This document shows, in pieces, positions 36,432 through 48,628 of a DNA stretch of 64,000 bases. The stretch is taken from positions 9,742,501-9,806,500 of the forward strand of contig NC_092323.1 in NCBI RefSeq assembly GCF_036785885.1, given 5' to 3'. A model generated the notes under the pieces. The model did not search any database and was not told the origin of the DNA. It saw nothing but the letters and a program-made list of their open reading frames with translations. This DNA is from Coffea arabica. Lineage: Eukaryota; Streptophyta; Magnoliopsida; Gentianales; Rubiaceae. The translations under genes and the position numbers were made by a program. Each line of letters opens with the position of its first letter. The stretch's first letter is position 1.

Positions 36432-37802
36432 GATTCTATCACTTCTACAGCTACTACTAGTAGAAGAAAACAAAAATCCCATTTGAAATACTCTATTTCG
36501 GAGAGAAGTGACAAAAAATAATCCTCCTCCGAAAAAAAAAAAATTGTTGTTGATCACGAAAAAGGAAAGCAGAGCAATAATTGGGTTAGCTGAATCAACA
36601 AGATAATTTATATGTGGTTGTCCATGCTAAAAAAGAAACAATATGGCATACGTGTTGGCTTGTTCGAATATGCAAATGTATTTTTATTTTTTTTTTTCCT
36701 CGTTACGTAGGAAAAGAAAGCGAGAGCAGGTGAGGTGGAGCTGGGCTTCTAGAGAGAGAGAGAGAGAGTTTGAAGGGGAAATAATAAAATCAAACCTGGG
36801 ACTGGGAGGAGAAGTTGAATTTTGTTGGTTGAACGAATCCACTGTAGAGTAACTCGCTTTTTCTGATTTCGTTCCAACTAGGAGTAATATCATCCTATTT
36901 TTTATTTTTTATTTTTTGGAAAAAAGAAAAAGAAAAAAAAGGCGTCGGAGGTGCGAAGACGAAAGTCCACCCCAGCAGCGGAAGGTGGCCGGCTGCTGAG
37001 GCAATCAAGGATGGTGGGAAACGAAATCATTCATATGATTGACTCTTGGCTTTTTCATTTCATTTATTACTAGCACTATAGACTAGTAACAGTTGGCAAG
37101 GAAACGGGTGGAGGAGGAGCTAATAGGGTAGTAATTTTTTAGACTTTAGCGTTTTTGTTGATTTAATTGCCATTAAAGTTGGGAAATGGAAGACATTTGC
37201 CATTTTGCGGGGGACGGAGGAGGAGACGTGTCAAAGTGTCACTAGCCACCCACCATGAATAAACTACTTTTTTTTTCTTGGGCTGAAAATCATGAATAAA
37301 CTTTACCACTCTACTTCTTTTTTTTTTATTTGAAATGTTTGTTTAAAATAATTCATAATATTTCTTGTGATAATAATGTATATGGAGTAAAAAAATAATT
37401 TAAAAATAAAAAATGATTGAAAATGCGTTTATAACATAATATAAAAAATAACTTTCGATTCAAACACAATCTAAGCGGATAGTGCTATTTAAACTCAAAA
37501 ACTGAATTTTCTTTTAATTTTTTTAACAAGGGATGGATGAGATTAAAGAAATGAGGAGGGGGGAGGGGAATCGGAACCAAGGATCTCTAAATTAAACGAT
37601 AGAGGCTTCAACTTTAGCCAAAAACTAATAATTTGTTACATAAAGAAGATATTTAAAATTTTCACCGTAAAATATAAGTTTGCTCAAGATCATGTTAATA
37701 ATTAGTGTTGAATGTCTTGAAAACGTGGTTAGCTTTAACTTCAAGTGGTCGTAAAATAAAACCACGGCTAATCACAACCTTCTTCAATTTAAATAATTTA
37801 TA

Positions 37803-38264
37803 TCTCTACAATAATAAAATCCGTGTGTCAGTGTTAACTTTGTTTGTTTTCAAATTTATCCTCATCTCTCTGTAATCTATTAACTTTTATCTCTATTATC
37901 CATTAATCTTGAGTATTTCTATTATCAACTGACACACAAATCCTACCCAATCAAAAGTACTTCCCTTTAATTTTCTCATTCTCCCTTAGTAACGGAATTT
38001 TTACGTTCTCCCTTATCTATTAATCCTTATTTCTATTATCAACTGACACACAAATCCTACCCAATCAAAATTACCTCCCTTTAATTTTCACGCTCTGCCT
38101 TAGTAACAGGTTTTTCTACTCCCAATTGTACACATTTTTTTCTATAATAATTTTTTATTACATATTACATAAAATAGTTATATTCACTTGCACTATTTTT
38201 ATATTTCTTTTAATTAAAAATATTTTTTTTATAAGTTACACACACGTCGAGTATGCATAGCTAG
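37803..38264 (+). mobile_element. Helitron-like non-autonomous element (copy 2)
   Basis: Counterpart of 7966-8427: TC start after A, CTAG end before T, and two internal direct repeats containing ATCAACTGACACACAAATCC. Duplicated passively with the 29.8-kb unit. Confidence 0.42.
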
Positions 38265-39010
38265 TGTTAACTAAAGCAGCTGCCGTGTAATTTGTTAACC
38301 TAACACCATAAAAAAAGTAGTATTTAAAAGACTTGGGTGCCTAATGAACACCACATTAATTATCAATAAATAGTAGAAAAGATTAATTATACTTTTCTAT
38401 CTAGAATATATAAATGAGAGCGTTAATATTACTGACCTCTGGAGAGAAAATTAATTGCGTACAAAACGAATCAGCGAAGACAGTCAGATACGGGGATGCA
38501 TCAGCATCATGCATGGCCTTGACTTGACTTCAGTTGTCGTGGCCTTCAAATTGAAAGTCTCATCCCATTTTGATTTTAGCCAATCAACAAGAACTCCTTT
38601 AATAATCGGGGCTGCAGCTTTTCCTTGTAAGTTCATTTTTCCCTCAGAGGAAAGTAAAGTTCATTGACATGCATAAATTGCACGGGACGGCAACGTCTCT
38701 TCTAGACGACGCAAAGCCTCAACTAAACATAAGAAGAATACGTATATGTCTAAATCATTCATCAATCTGGGTGCTCTACCAGTCTACCTAGATACGTGGC
38801 AAATCAGGAAGGAAACCAACTTTAAAAAAAAAAATCTCAGTTCACTAGCTACAAGACGTCATTTGGTACGTGTATTTTGTTCACACATGGCAACATATAC
38901 AACTAATTTGGGGGTATAAATTTATGTTGATAGCGAGCGTGGTGTAAATTTATGGCGTCTAAAAATTATGGTAGCTATCCTAACATCCTAACCAATGATC
39001 GATGTACAAT

Positions 39011-39188
39011 TTTTTTTTTTTTGTCAACATAGAGGGTGTCCGGGTCAATTCGTAAGGATCCGACTAATCCCTCTGCACCTGTGTACCCCGCTCCCAAGAG
39101 GATCCAGGCGACATGTGAAACCAGACTCGAACCTGTGCCATCACGAGGAATACCCCATGGGTTCACCGGCTGAGCTGACCCGAGGGGC
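39011..39188 (-). mobile_element. tRNA-derived SINE (copy 2)
   Basis: Counterpart of 9174-9351, with the same A-box and B-box-like head, poly(A) tail and imperfect 9-bp target-site duplication. It was carried along by the large duplication, not a second insertion. Confidence 0.8.
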
Positions 39189-40200
39189 ATGTGCAATCAA
39201 TTAATTAATTGTTATGATCATAATCTGGACTTCTTTCAGGAAGCGTTCGCTGGGGTTTGATTTGACAGATACATGCACCATTGGACACACTCGTTTGTGT
39301 TTTATTATTCCAAAGAATCTACCAGTAAGTCGTTTCTGGACTGAGTCAAAATCAAAATACTACTTTCTAGTTATCTAAAATTAGATTACTAGTACACATA
39401 AAATACAGTTGAACTTTTTTAGGTTGGTGAATTATGTAACGCTATCAACAAACTTTTGCAGGGATTCTTAAGGGTTAATTCCACTCTGTCCCTTCAAACT
39501 ATATCTGAAATCTCACTTAAGTTCCTAAACTTCAAAATGGGACACTTAAATCCTTAAACTATAAAATTCGTCCCACCGTTGTTCAATTTTTGACGGAATG
39601 CACAAAGCGTAACAGAATGGTTCTCAATTCTGTTAGTTATTATTATAACTAAAGTTAACCAAATCTAGCAAGGATATAAATGTAATTTTAATAAGATCCA
39701 AAACAAAAAAAACCAAAAAGATAGGGACATAAAGAGTTGAAAAGTAGTATAGGAATGGTCCAAAGTCAAGCTTGGAAACTTTTTTTTTTCTTTTTTGAGA
39801 ACGCGTAATGGCTTTTGAGGTTTGACACATGGAAATCTGCTAAAATTCTCTCAGTAAATAAATAATAAACAAATGCGTAATGGTAGATTAGATTTGTCCT
39901 CCCAACTCCGGACACCTGCAGCACAAACTGCAAACAGTCTCTCAGCGGTCAGTCAGCACCGTAATATTATAACACTACTAATACACACTATTGTACATTC
40001 TCTTCTTCCAAAATCCAAACGTCTCGACTTCTTCTTTCTTTGTTGAAGCAGTCTTTTTCGGCGGCAATCATGGGAGAAAGAAGAAACAGGAAAATGCATT
40101 ATGCAATATGCAGGCGACGCCACCAACTTACAAGCTCCTCTTCCTGTTTACAAGCTCTACTTTTTACGCTTTATTTGTAGTATATATATATAATTAATTT

Positions 40201-40357
40201 GGTTTGTTTGGATAGCGTATTATTTGAAATAATTACTGTATCACTTTTTATGATGTGATGTATATGAGATAAAAAAATATAAAAAATTAGATTAAAAAAT
40301 GTGTTTATGATACAAGTAAAATATTATTTGGGATAATTTCACGGTCCAAACGAACAA
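40201..40357. mobile_element. MITE, GGTTTGTTTGGATAG family (copy 2)
   Basis: Counterpart of 10364-10520, duplicated with its surroundings; ends and core are the same. Confidence 0.65.
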
Positions 40358-41100
40358 AGTCTAGCATTAGTTAGGGGCAAGACGAACCAGAAGAAACGCG
40401 TAACATTGCTGTCAAAAAATTCCCCAGGGGAATTAGTTGTCAGAATTGGAGTGCCAGGTTCTCTTGCAAACTTTTGACTCTAACCGTTTCCATTAGCATA
40501 TCTTCCATTACTGTGAAGAGATGGATAGATTGACCGTCGTTTTGTACGTGGATCGATCCCTCTTTTTTTCTGCCAAAATCCCTCTTTGTTTCTTTCTTTC
40601 CGTGACGTTATTAAGGTGAAATGTTGGGAGTCATTTGACATGATACATTGGGATTTTCTCTTTTTTGCGTTGAGAAATATTTATTGTAGATGAAGAGAAA
40701 GAATGAAAGAAAGATATACGCGTAGAAGTTTTACTTCCAATTTCTCCAAAAACGTGACGTATCCCACAAACTAAAGAGTCCAACTCACCGACCAACCCAA
40801 ATAAGCCACAGAGACAGAGACAGAGACAGATGGGAGTTGGCAGCAGTCCAAAGTTTGGTACCGACTAAGTCCAAACCACATCAAATAAGTCTGTGAGGTT
40901 AATCTTTGACTCCTACTTCCCTACCTACTTACTTCTCCAGGCCCTGCCCAAAGCAGCGAAAGTGAAAGAGAGTTGTAGACGGCCTTACGTATGGCTCCTC
41001 CAGCCTCAACCCAATTCAAAACCCAGACCGACCAGAATCGTCATGAAAGCCTCAAGGACAGCCACTTCCAAGCCCAATAGCATATTCACGTTTAAAACCC

Positions 41101-41132
<32 letters not shown>

Positions 41133-41497
41133 CAGAAAGAGAGAGGGCAAGCCGTTCATACACATGGAACACAAATGAATGATAATTCTCCGTTATTTGA
41201 ATCCACCAACACTGTACAAAAACAAACGACTGGCCTTCTATTCTACTGAAAGAATAGCTTAAAGAAACACCGGCAAAGGAAGCAACCAAAAAATGGCATC
41301 ATCAATCTATCTTCGCTGTATTTACATTCTATCTTCGCTCTGTATCTACTGCAGCCATGGTTTGATAATCCATGGAAGCAGACAGCAAAGATGCTTTGTC
41401 AAAGGCTCTTGTACTAAACACACTAACACTGTCTCAATAGTCGGATGAAGTTAGGCTCCTCCTCTGGAGAAGGGAAGTGAGGATCGAGCAGCATCTG

Positions 41498-44400
41498 CTA
41501 TACTAGAGTCAGCAGGAACAAAAGTTGGAGGTGCAGGTAGATCAGATGGAAGCAGTGATCAGGGGATGATGCAAAAGAAGTCTGAGGTTTGCTCCTCCTA
41601 TTTTCTTCTGAGCTTGGCGTGGATTTAGTTCCTACACCAGCAGCAACAGCTGGCGGCACACTGCTTGAGTTTCTTGGTATGGATGCAGTTGATTCCTCAA
41701 CATCATCATAACCTGCATGAGGACCATAGACTTATTCTACGAATGAACAAAGCATTGTTTTTAAAAATAAAAATAAAAATTTACCGTTGTTATTTTTTAA
41801 CAAATGAACAAAAGCATTTGTGCAGTTGCGAACTGAAATCTCATCTGTAGCAAGGGACTCACAGTCAAACTTCTTCCATCCCAGCACAAGTTTTTCTCGG
41901 TCGAAGACTACACGGTAGCCAGTCATAAAGTTTTCTGCACGGAAATACAAGTAAATGCAGCATATCACGCCATAGATTATAACATGAAAAAAAAAAAAAT
42001 TTGCTCATAGAACACAATAGAAGCTGCCTTTTACAATTCAAGATTACAAAGGAACAGCTATATAATTGGAAAAAGCAATGTTAAGATTTAACTGTCATGA
42101 ATAACTTCATTCTTCCTCCCCCAGCCACTAACATTTGAAGACTTGCAATATTATCTCAACAATTTGTCTCTCCACAACTAATTCAAATTTGTACAAAATG
42201 AGCATTCTCTGAATCAAAGATACATAATATCTTCTGGTTCCAGCGAGAAAGCAAATGAACAATATGCAACAGGTGTCCAGGGTCATGAGTTTCACCCTGG
42301 CACTCAACTTTTTAACAGACAAGTCTTGTAAGAAATATCTAACCTCTCCAAATATGCATGAAACTAGTCGAACCGATTTTTCCATGCCATCATTTGATGT
42401 TAAAACTGAGAAACTCAAATGATGGGAATAGAAATTTTCGAAACTTCCAAAAGACATAGATTACCACTCACGTCCAATTATATTGAAGTCTTGACTCTTG
42501 ACAACAGCAAGGCAATATATAAGTTGATGCTGCAAAACGCAAGCAAAACAGAAGTCAATATAACTGGATGGTTAAGAAAAGTTAGATTTAATAATTAGGA
42601 GAAGCAATAGATTTGTGATCCTACCTGAGTGGAGATGACAATGATTGGATCATACACAACATACTGACCACCACCTTTAAGAGTTAAGCTAATAGTAGGA
42701 ATCAAACTAGTGTTTGCGTCAGGACTGTTCATCATAGTGCAGAAAAAACAAACAAACAATAGATATGATTATGCTGCTAGAAAGTGAAAAGAAAATTGAC
42801 CAAAAAAGACCAGCTATAAATTTGATCATGACCTCATATCATAACAATACTCAAATGGGATCCTTGCATCAGGTAGGTGGCGCTTATCTCGTGCTTGTAA
42901 ATGGAACTGAAAAACAAAAAGTATACATGAGCCGTATTCTTGACATAAAAAATAAGACTTAGTGGTTCTATGATTTGAGATCTTACGTTTTCCAAAATCA
43001 TTGAATAGGCAGGGTCAACAAGATACGTGAAAGAGGTTCCAGAATCAAAAAGAGCTGTAAATTCTGAATCAATGAGAGCAGTTCCCACACGAATTTGGAC
43101 AACGCTGATATTGTAAGTTGGGCTGTGAAGCAGTTTCAGGCAAAAAGACAAAGATTTTTTAAGCGATTAAGATTGCAAAGGCAAAAGAAAGGAGAAAATA
43201 TCCGAAAAGAATGAAAATTACCACTTACTGTAAGGGATTCACGTTGAATGGAGTCTCTTCCTGATCAAGGCTTCCCTTATCTCCAAAGTTGATCCTTCCA
43301 GTGCCATCATGGCCAAAACACATAGAGAAAGAATCAGCTGTATAACCTTTTTGCGATAAAATGCTAGGAACTGATATCTTCTCCAAGCCAAGCCCAAACA
43401 GACCATTTGGAGCTGCCACATCTAGAAAAGATCCAGTTTGAACCTGTCCACAACTGCAGTGAATTTATAGATATTCTCAGTATGTGTTTGAAATCATAAG
43501 CAACAAAAGGGAAATGTTCACCTTGCATGCCATGATGAAACTAAGTAACAAGAAGTTCTAAAATATTTTAGTTTGAGAATTGTAGCAACACTCTCACCAA
43601 AAAGAAAATTAAGTTTGAGTCAAACTGCAACTGCTGAGATGCATGGCATGGACAGATATGGAGCTTACAGATCAAAGTACAAGGACTTGAATTAAAAAGC
43701 ACTCTCATCTGTAAATAAGTTTTGAATTATAAACTAAGAGGTGGAAAAAGGTAATGTCGTATTGTATTAGCGATTAATTCCCACCAAAATCTAGAAACTT
43801 ACCCAAAAATTATGTATGCCTGAACATGTCCTTCATGGTCATCTTCACTTTTCAAGTGTATAATGTCCTCCACTAGTATTCCAGAAGTTGAAGTTTCAGA
43901 TGAGACATAGGATACAGAGTAAGGGCAACGACTAGAAGTATCAAGACAATCAGCCTGGTGTGAGCAAAAATGGTTGTTGCAAGTAACTGTCTTGCTTGTT
44001 AATGACCCATTTAGGTTGTATATGCTAAGCTCAAAATCCTGCAGCAAGGAACTAAGCTAGTTGAAGATAATCAGAAGTCGTTTGATGAGTTAGCAATATC
44101 TATGCAAGACGTTAACAGAAATCAATGACTGCATGCTGATTTTAACAATCAAGAATGGAATTTTGTAATAATGCTGACGACTAGCAATGAGGAGGGGTGA
44201 GGGTTGAGGATAAAGAAATTTCTAATCAGAAAGCAGCATCCATGCCAAATGGTGCAGCTCACGTTAATGTCGGAGATTCCGCATTGAATTTATTCAAAGA
44301 GTTATTTTTGCTTCATTTGGGAACGCATCTTTTGCCTTACCATATTAATGTATATCTGTAGGAAGTAAAAATTCCTTCTTGTCAAAAGAACATGAGATAA

Positions 44401-45452
44401 AAGAAAACAGATTCAAAGACCTAGATCTCCATAAACCTCATGCTCTTAGTACAGCAAGAGAGCTAAGTTAAGACTCCAACAGGAAATGGACCATCAACAT
44501 TGTAGAGATGGATAACATGCCTGCCCATATACATACAGAGCTGCAACATTGTGCAGAAGATTAAAGCTAACGGCGTTATCAACACCTACACAAGAACATG
44601 ATTACATGGGTGAATTTCGGTTACAATTAATACTAGAGATCCACAGCCTACTTCACATTCCAATTTAGTCCATCGTCACGAGTACTTATTGCATTCTTTC
44701 CTCCAATAATTTTTGCCATATAACCACTGATTCCTTTCCCTTTCTTAAAACTTTACCATTTCCAAGCTTGTCATTGTCAGCAGAATTAAAAGAAACACCC
44801 TATTAAGTATTGATAAAAGAACTAAATAAGTAGTAGGAGACAAAATTAACAAGAAAAGATAATACTTACTGGGCTATGAAGTGGATCAGCAATAGATGCA
44901 CATCTCCCACATTCACAAGGCACCCAAAATAAGTCACTCCCAGTATCCAACGCCACCATAAACTTCATGCCAGGTGTCCCTACTGTCACTGTAGTATAAT
45001 GCAAACTGCCCAAAACAACACGAGAAGGAAAAGGAAAATAAACAAAAACCCATGAAAAGGAGAGCAATTAAAAAATCGAGAATCCAAAGAAAGGGAAGAA
45101 AAGAAAACACTACAATCCCAATAAATTAAAAAAAAATTGATCTTTATTACAATCCTAAAGAGCTGATCCGAAAAGTTGAGTTGCCGTCAGAAAAAGTGAG
45201 AAGTCCATCAGATTCTGATAAACGCCGGCCCCTTAGTAGCCTGTCATGGTTAGCCAGCTGTTGATAGTACTCTACACTGCCCTTAGTAGGCCAGCTTTGG
45301 ACCATGAAGTTCTTGCCAGTTTTCTGGGACCATTTCTTGATGGGTTCAGAGAATCGGTGGTGCATTTCCAGAGTGAAAATGTGGGCATTTGAGCATTGAA
45401 GAAGTAGCCAAAAACAAAGCAATGTGAGCAAGAAAATGAAGAAAGATGACAT
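41498..45452 (-). CDS. Aspartyl protease AP2, GPI-anchored type (copy 2)
   Basis: Second copy of the 517-residue protease at 11661-15615. Exons: 45151-45452, 44870-45005, 43803-44038, 43229-43453, 42987-43122, 42833-42906, 42625-42724, 42472-42529, 41863-41934 and 41498-41712. The signal peptide, both catalytic motifs and the C-terminal hydrophobic tail are intact. Its own promoter region (45453-46771) is duplicated with it. Together with AP1 the window therefore encodes four surface proteases from two ancestral genes. Confidence 0.92.
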
Positions 45453-46771
45453 TTTTCTTGGTGAGTTTTGATAAAGATTTGCATAGGATGAATGGAAGTT
45501 AAAACTTGAACAATAATGGATCGGGGAATTATTGTTTTGCTGACGACAAGAAAAGGGTTAGGTACAGAGACAGAAGAGAAGAGGTGCAGCGAGTGCATTA
45601 AATGGGAAAAGAGGAAGAGGAAGAGGAAGGGGTGGTAGTTTGGTAGGGGTTCATGGGGCGTTTTACTTTTTCACAGTTAAGGAAGATGGTGTTGGAGGGA
45701 AATTGGCTTCAAGCACAAGTCTTTAATGCGGTGAGATCCTCAGCCCAACTAGCAAATCACTTTTCTCTTTTTCCTTCGTACCGGGATTTTTTCCCTTTTT
45801 TGGTACTGGGCTTTCTTTGTTCTCTTCTTGAATTTTTTTGCATTGTGGTTCCCCGGGGGGTATGGATTGGATTGTGGTTATTTTCAATATGACAAATGGT
45901 AAATGGTTACTTCTGAATAGTATACACAAGCTATCCCTGTGACAGCCTCAACATTCTACAAATCCTTTTCTTTTTCTTTTTTGGGTGGGGGATTAAGACA
46001 AAAGTCCATGTATGGCTGCATAGAAAGTAAACATGCTCCCCCATGTGACAAATTTGCTACTAATAGAATTTATCGGGTGATTTTTTTTTTTGACATAATT
46101 TATCTATGAGGATTTCTGCTACCTAACACTTGAATAATAAATACCTTGAGAGGTTTTGTGAGGTCCGTCCAAGTACTCATACCTACAGGTCTAGTTGTTA
46201 TCTCTGAACAAAGCATGGTAAGCAACTAGCTAGAATTATTGTGCGGATCGAGTAGGGGCTGTTGCTGCATTTTGCTCTTTGCAAGAAAACTGGCTTAAGT
46301 TCTTCCCATTCGTTGCTTTTTCTTTTCGCTGCCAGATAAAGATGGAGTTAAATTTCCGCGACACAATTAGCTTTACAAAAATCAGGCCACTTTGGCTTTA
46401 CTCCAGATGCCTCAAATGCTAGCACGTACCAAACAACATTCAAGATATTTGATCTGCATTGTTTGATGGACAAATGGGATGTAATCACGAAAAGGAACTA
46501 AAAATAAAAATAATTGCCACGTGCTTTACATACAACCGAATCAACTTACCTGAGCAGTAAAATGCCCCTTAGTAATAGTATATATACTTCGAATAAGAAT
46601 ACATTTCACCCTCATCAGCTATCGCATATATTTACATAGGAAAGCTCACAATTTTGACAGTCCACGCTAACTCTAAGCCAATACTACAAAAAGAACCCTC
46701 AAAACGGGCTGTCTCAACCGAAAAGAACTCATTTTCCTTGTCTGATGTCATCTACCAAAAATTTCAGGCTC
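45453..46771. other. AP2 promoter and 3' flank of the small-protein gene (copy 2)
   Basis: Second copy of 15616-16934; nothing beyond AP2 upstream DNA and the probable 3' UTR of the next gene. Confidence 0.6.
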
Positions 46772-47363
46772 TCATGCTGGAGAGGCAGAGGTGAAACCGA
46801 ATCGATCAGGCAGTTTTGTTCTGGTTAATGGAGAATAATGCTCCATCTGATGAACGAACTGTACATCATGAACCAAAGGGTTACTGGTTCTGCCCGGAGG
46901 AGATCCCGAGTAGAAGGAAAGTGAGCATCCATTACTGCACAAAGATTCTCCCTCATCCCTTGTCTGCAATTTACAGCATTGATAATGTCAAGAAGCTATT
47001 AGAGGAAGTATGCATATAAAGGCATGAATATTGTCATTGAGGACATTAACAAACATACCTTTTCGGTTGTAATCATGCTGAGAGTTCCACTTCTGCCATC
47101 AGAATTTATTTGACTGATATTGCAGAATGCAGATTAAAAACAAGAAAACAAGAATAAGTGCAATGTCAAGTTGTCAACTAAGAAAAGCTCTGATCAGTTC
47201 TAACTAACCTGTGACTGTTGCATCCTAAGGTCCTGAGAAATTCAGGAACAGAAGATCCAAGCCGGCGAGGCTTTGGACAGAGGGGAGGATTGTTGCATCC
47301 GTACCCAAGCCTGGTCTCGGCTCCTGTATCAACAACATTGCTTTTAACTGATAAGTGATGCAT
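46772..47363 (-). CDS. Small conserved plant protein of unknown function (copy 2)
   Basis: Second copy of the 126-residue gene at 16935-17526, with exons 47209-47363, 47059-47092 (34 nt) and 46772-46963. The frame and splice sites are kept. The conserved-looking blocks are [19 protein letters not shown] and [14 protein letters not shown] do not recognise the function. It contains six cysteines but no signal peptide, so it is probably intracellular. Confidence 0.72.
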
Positions 47364-48628
47364 CTGCGTCCCTTACAAAATGAGGAAAATCAAATCAGCG
47401 TCACAAGTGATAATAGACCGCTTTTATAACTCTTCTTAATTATTTATAACTCGTTGAAGCCGAGAAGAAGAGGACACAAGTTTAACAATTTAAAGATTAA
47501 CCACATGTTTATCATCAGAGTGAGAGAAATGCTAGTGGGATGAGTGATTCAGCGCAGCGCAGTCACAGTGGGAGTTGGGACGGCAGATGTTATTTCTGGA
47601 AAGGGAGAAAATGCTTTGCTTGGCCGAGAATAGATGTAGGGTTGGGCTTTTGTGCTCCTCTTTTTTCTGCATTTCTTGTCTGGCCTAAAATTGATTTAGT
47701 CCGCGCAATCCATGATTGAAGTTTTCTTCTACAACTCCGACGATTAGGTGTCATTTTCTAAGCTTGACTCGCGTAGGACAATATTCGAAGTGCCTGTTTT
47801 ACAGGTGATGTTAGCGTGCAAAGCAAACTTTGCGAGTAATCTGTTGCTCTGTAGAATGACTATCTGATCTCATGTTTTCCGATTATTTTTCAGTTTTGAG
47901 GATCGCAGAATCGAAATATACTGGGGTACCAATATTGCCAGTAATTGTTCTCTTCATGCAGAAGACTGAGATAATGACAGAAGGAATAAAAAAATTCTTT
48001 ATAATCCGAAGTGATCAAGCTATCCCTTTGGAATTTTCGTTCTTGACTAACTGTTTCCTACATCTCAACAACTAGTTCTAATGAACTCCCTAGTTCCTCC
48101 AGGCAACCTCTCGAATAATAATTCCTCATGCTCTCCATATCTTCCAGACGAAAGCAACAAAAATTAACATGAACCTACAATGGTAGCTTTGGCCTCTGTC
48201 TCGCTTTTGCTTTGTTTTACACCTGCACTCCACCAGCACTTGTTCAATCTACCTTTCAAAGTAAAATCGCGTTACCAAAAAAACTTCTACCATTTAGCAA
48301 TATCAAAAGCACCAATGGTCACTCGTAAACCACCATAAGAGTGAATCCATCTTTAGAGACATAATTTAAAAGAATCTCCTCCTAAACCCACGATCTAAAT
48401 GCTGTTACCCACCATGTCAGATCAGATTAAAAGGCTTTACCTTTCAAAAAACCAGTGCTTAGGTGTGATATTTTGTCCAGAAATAAAAACATATGAAGGT
48501 ATACCACATCAAACATCGGCCATATTACACAACACGCATGGAAGCAGATCATGAACAGAGAAATGTATCTACAGATATACCACGACCAATATCAGCTTAA
48601 TGCCAAAAAATTATATTAACAACTGGTG
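47364..48628. other. Small-protein gene 5' flank and OSCA4.1 3' flank (copy 2)
   Basis: Second copy of 17527-18791. Its part from 48173 onwards is also the left edge of duplication II and is found a third time from 63183. No gene recognised. Confidence 0.6.

Larger units (their letters stand above)
36432..41497. other. 5-kb intergenic region between AP1 and AP2 (copy 2)
   Basis: Second copy of 6595-11660 with the same repeats in the same places: Helitron-like 37803-38264, SINE 39011-39188, MITE 40201-40357 and A28 at 41101-41128. No repeat has been gained or lost between copies, so all insertions predate the duplication. Confidence 0.65.
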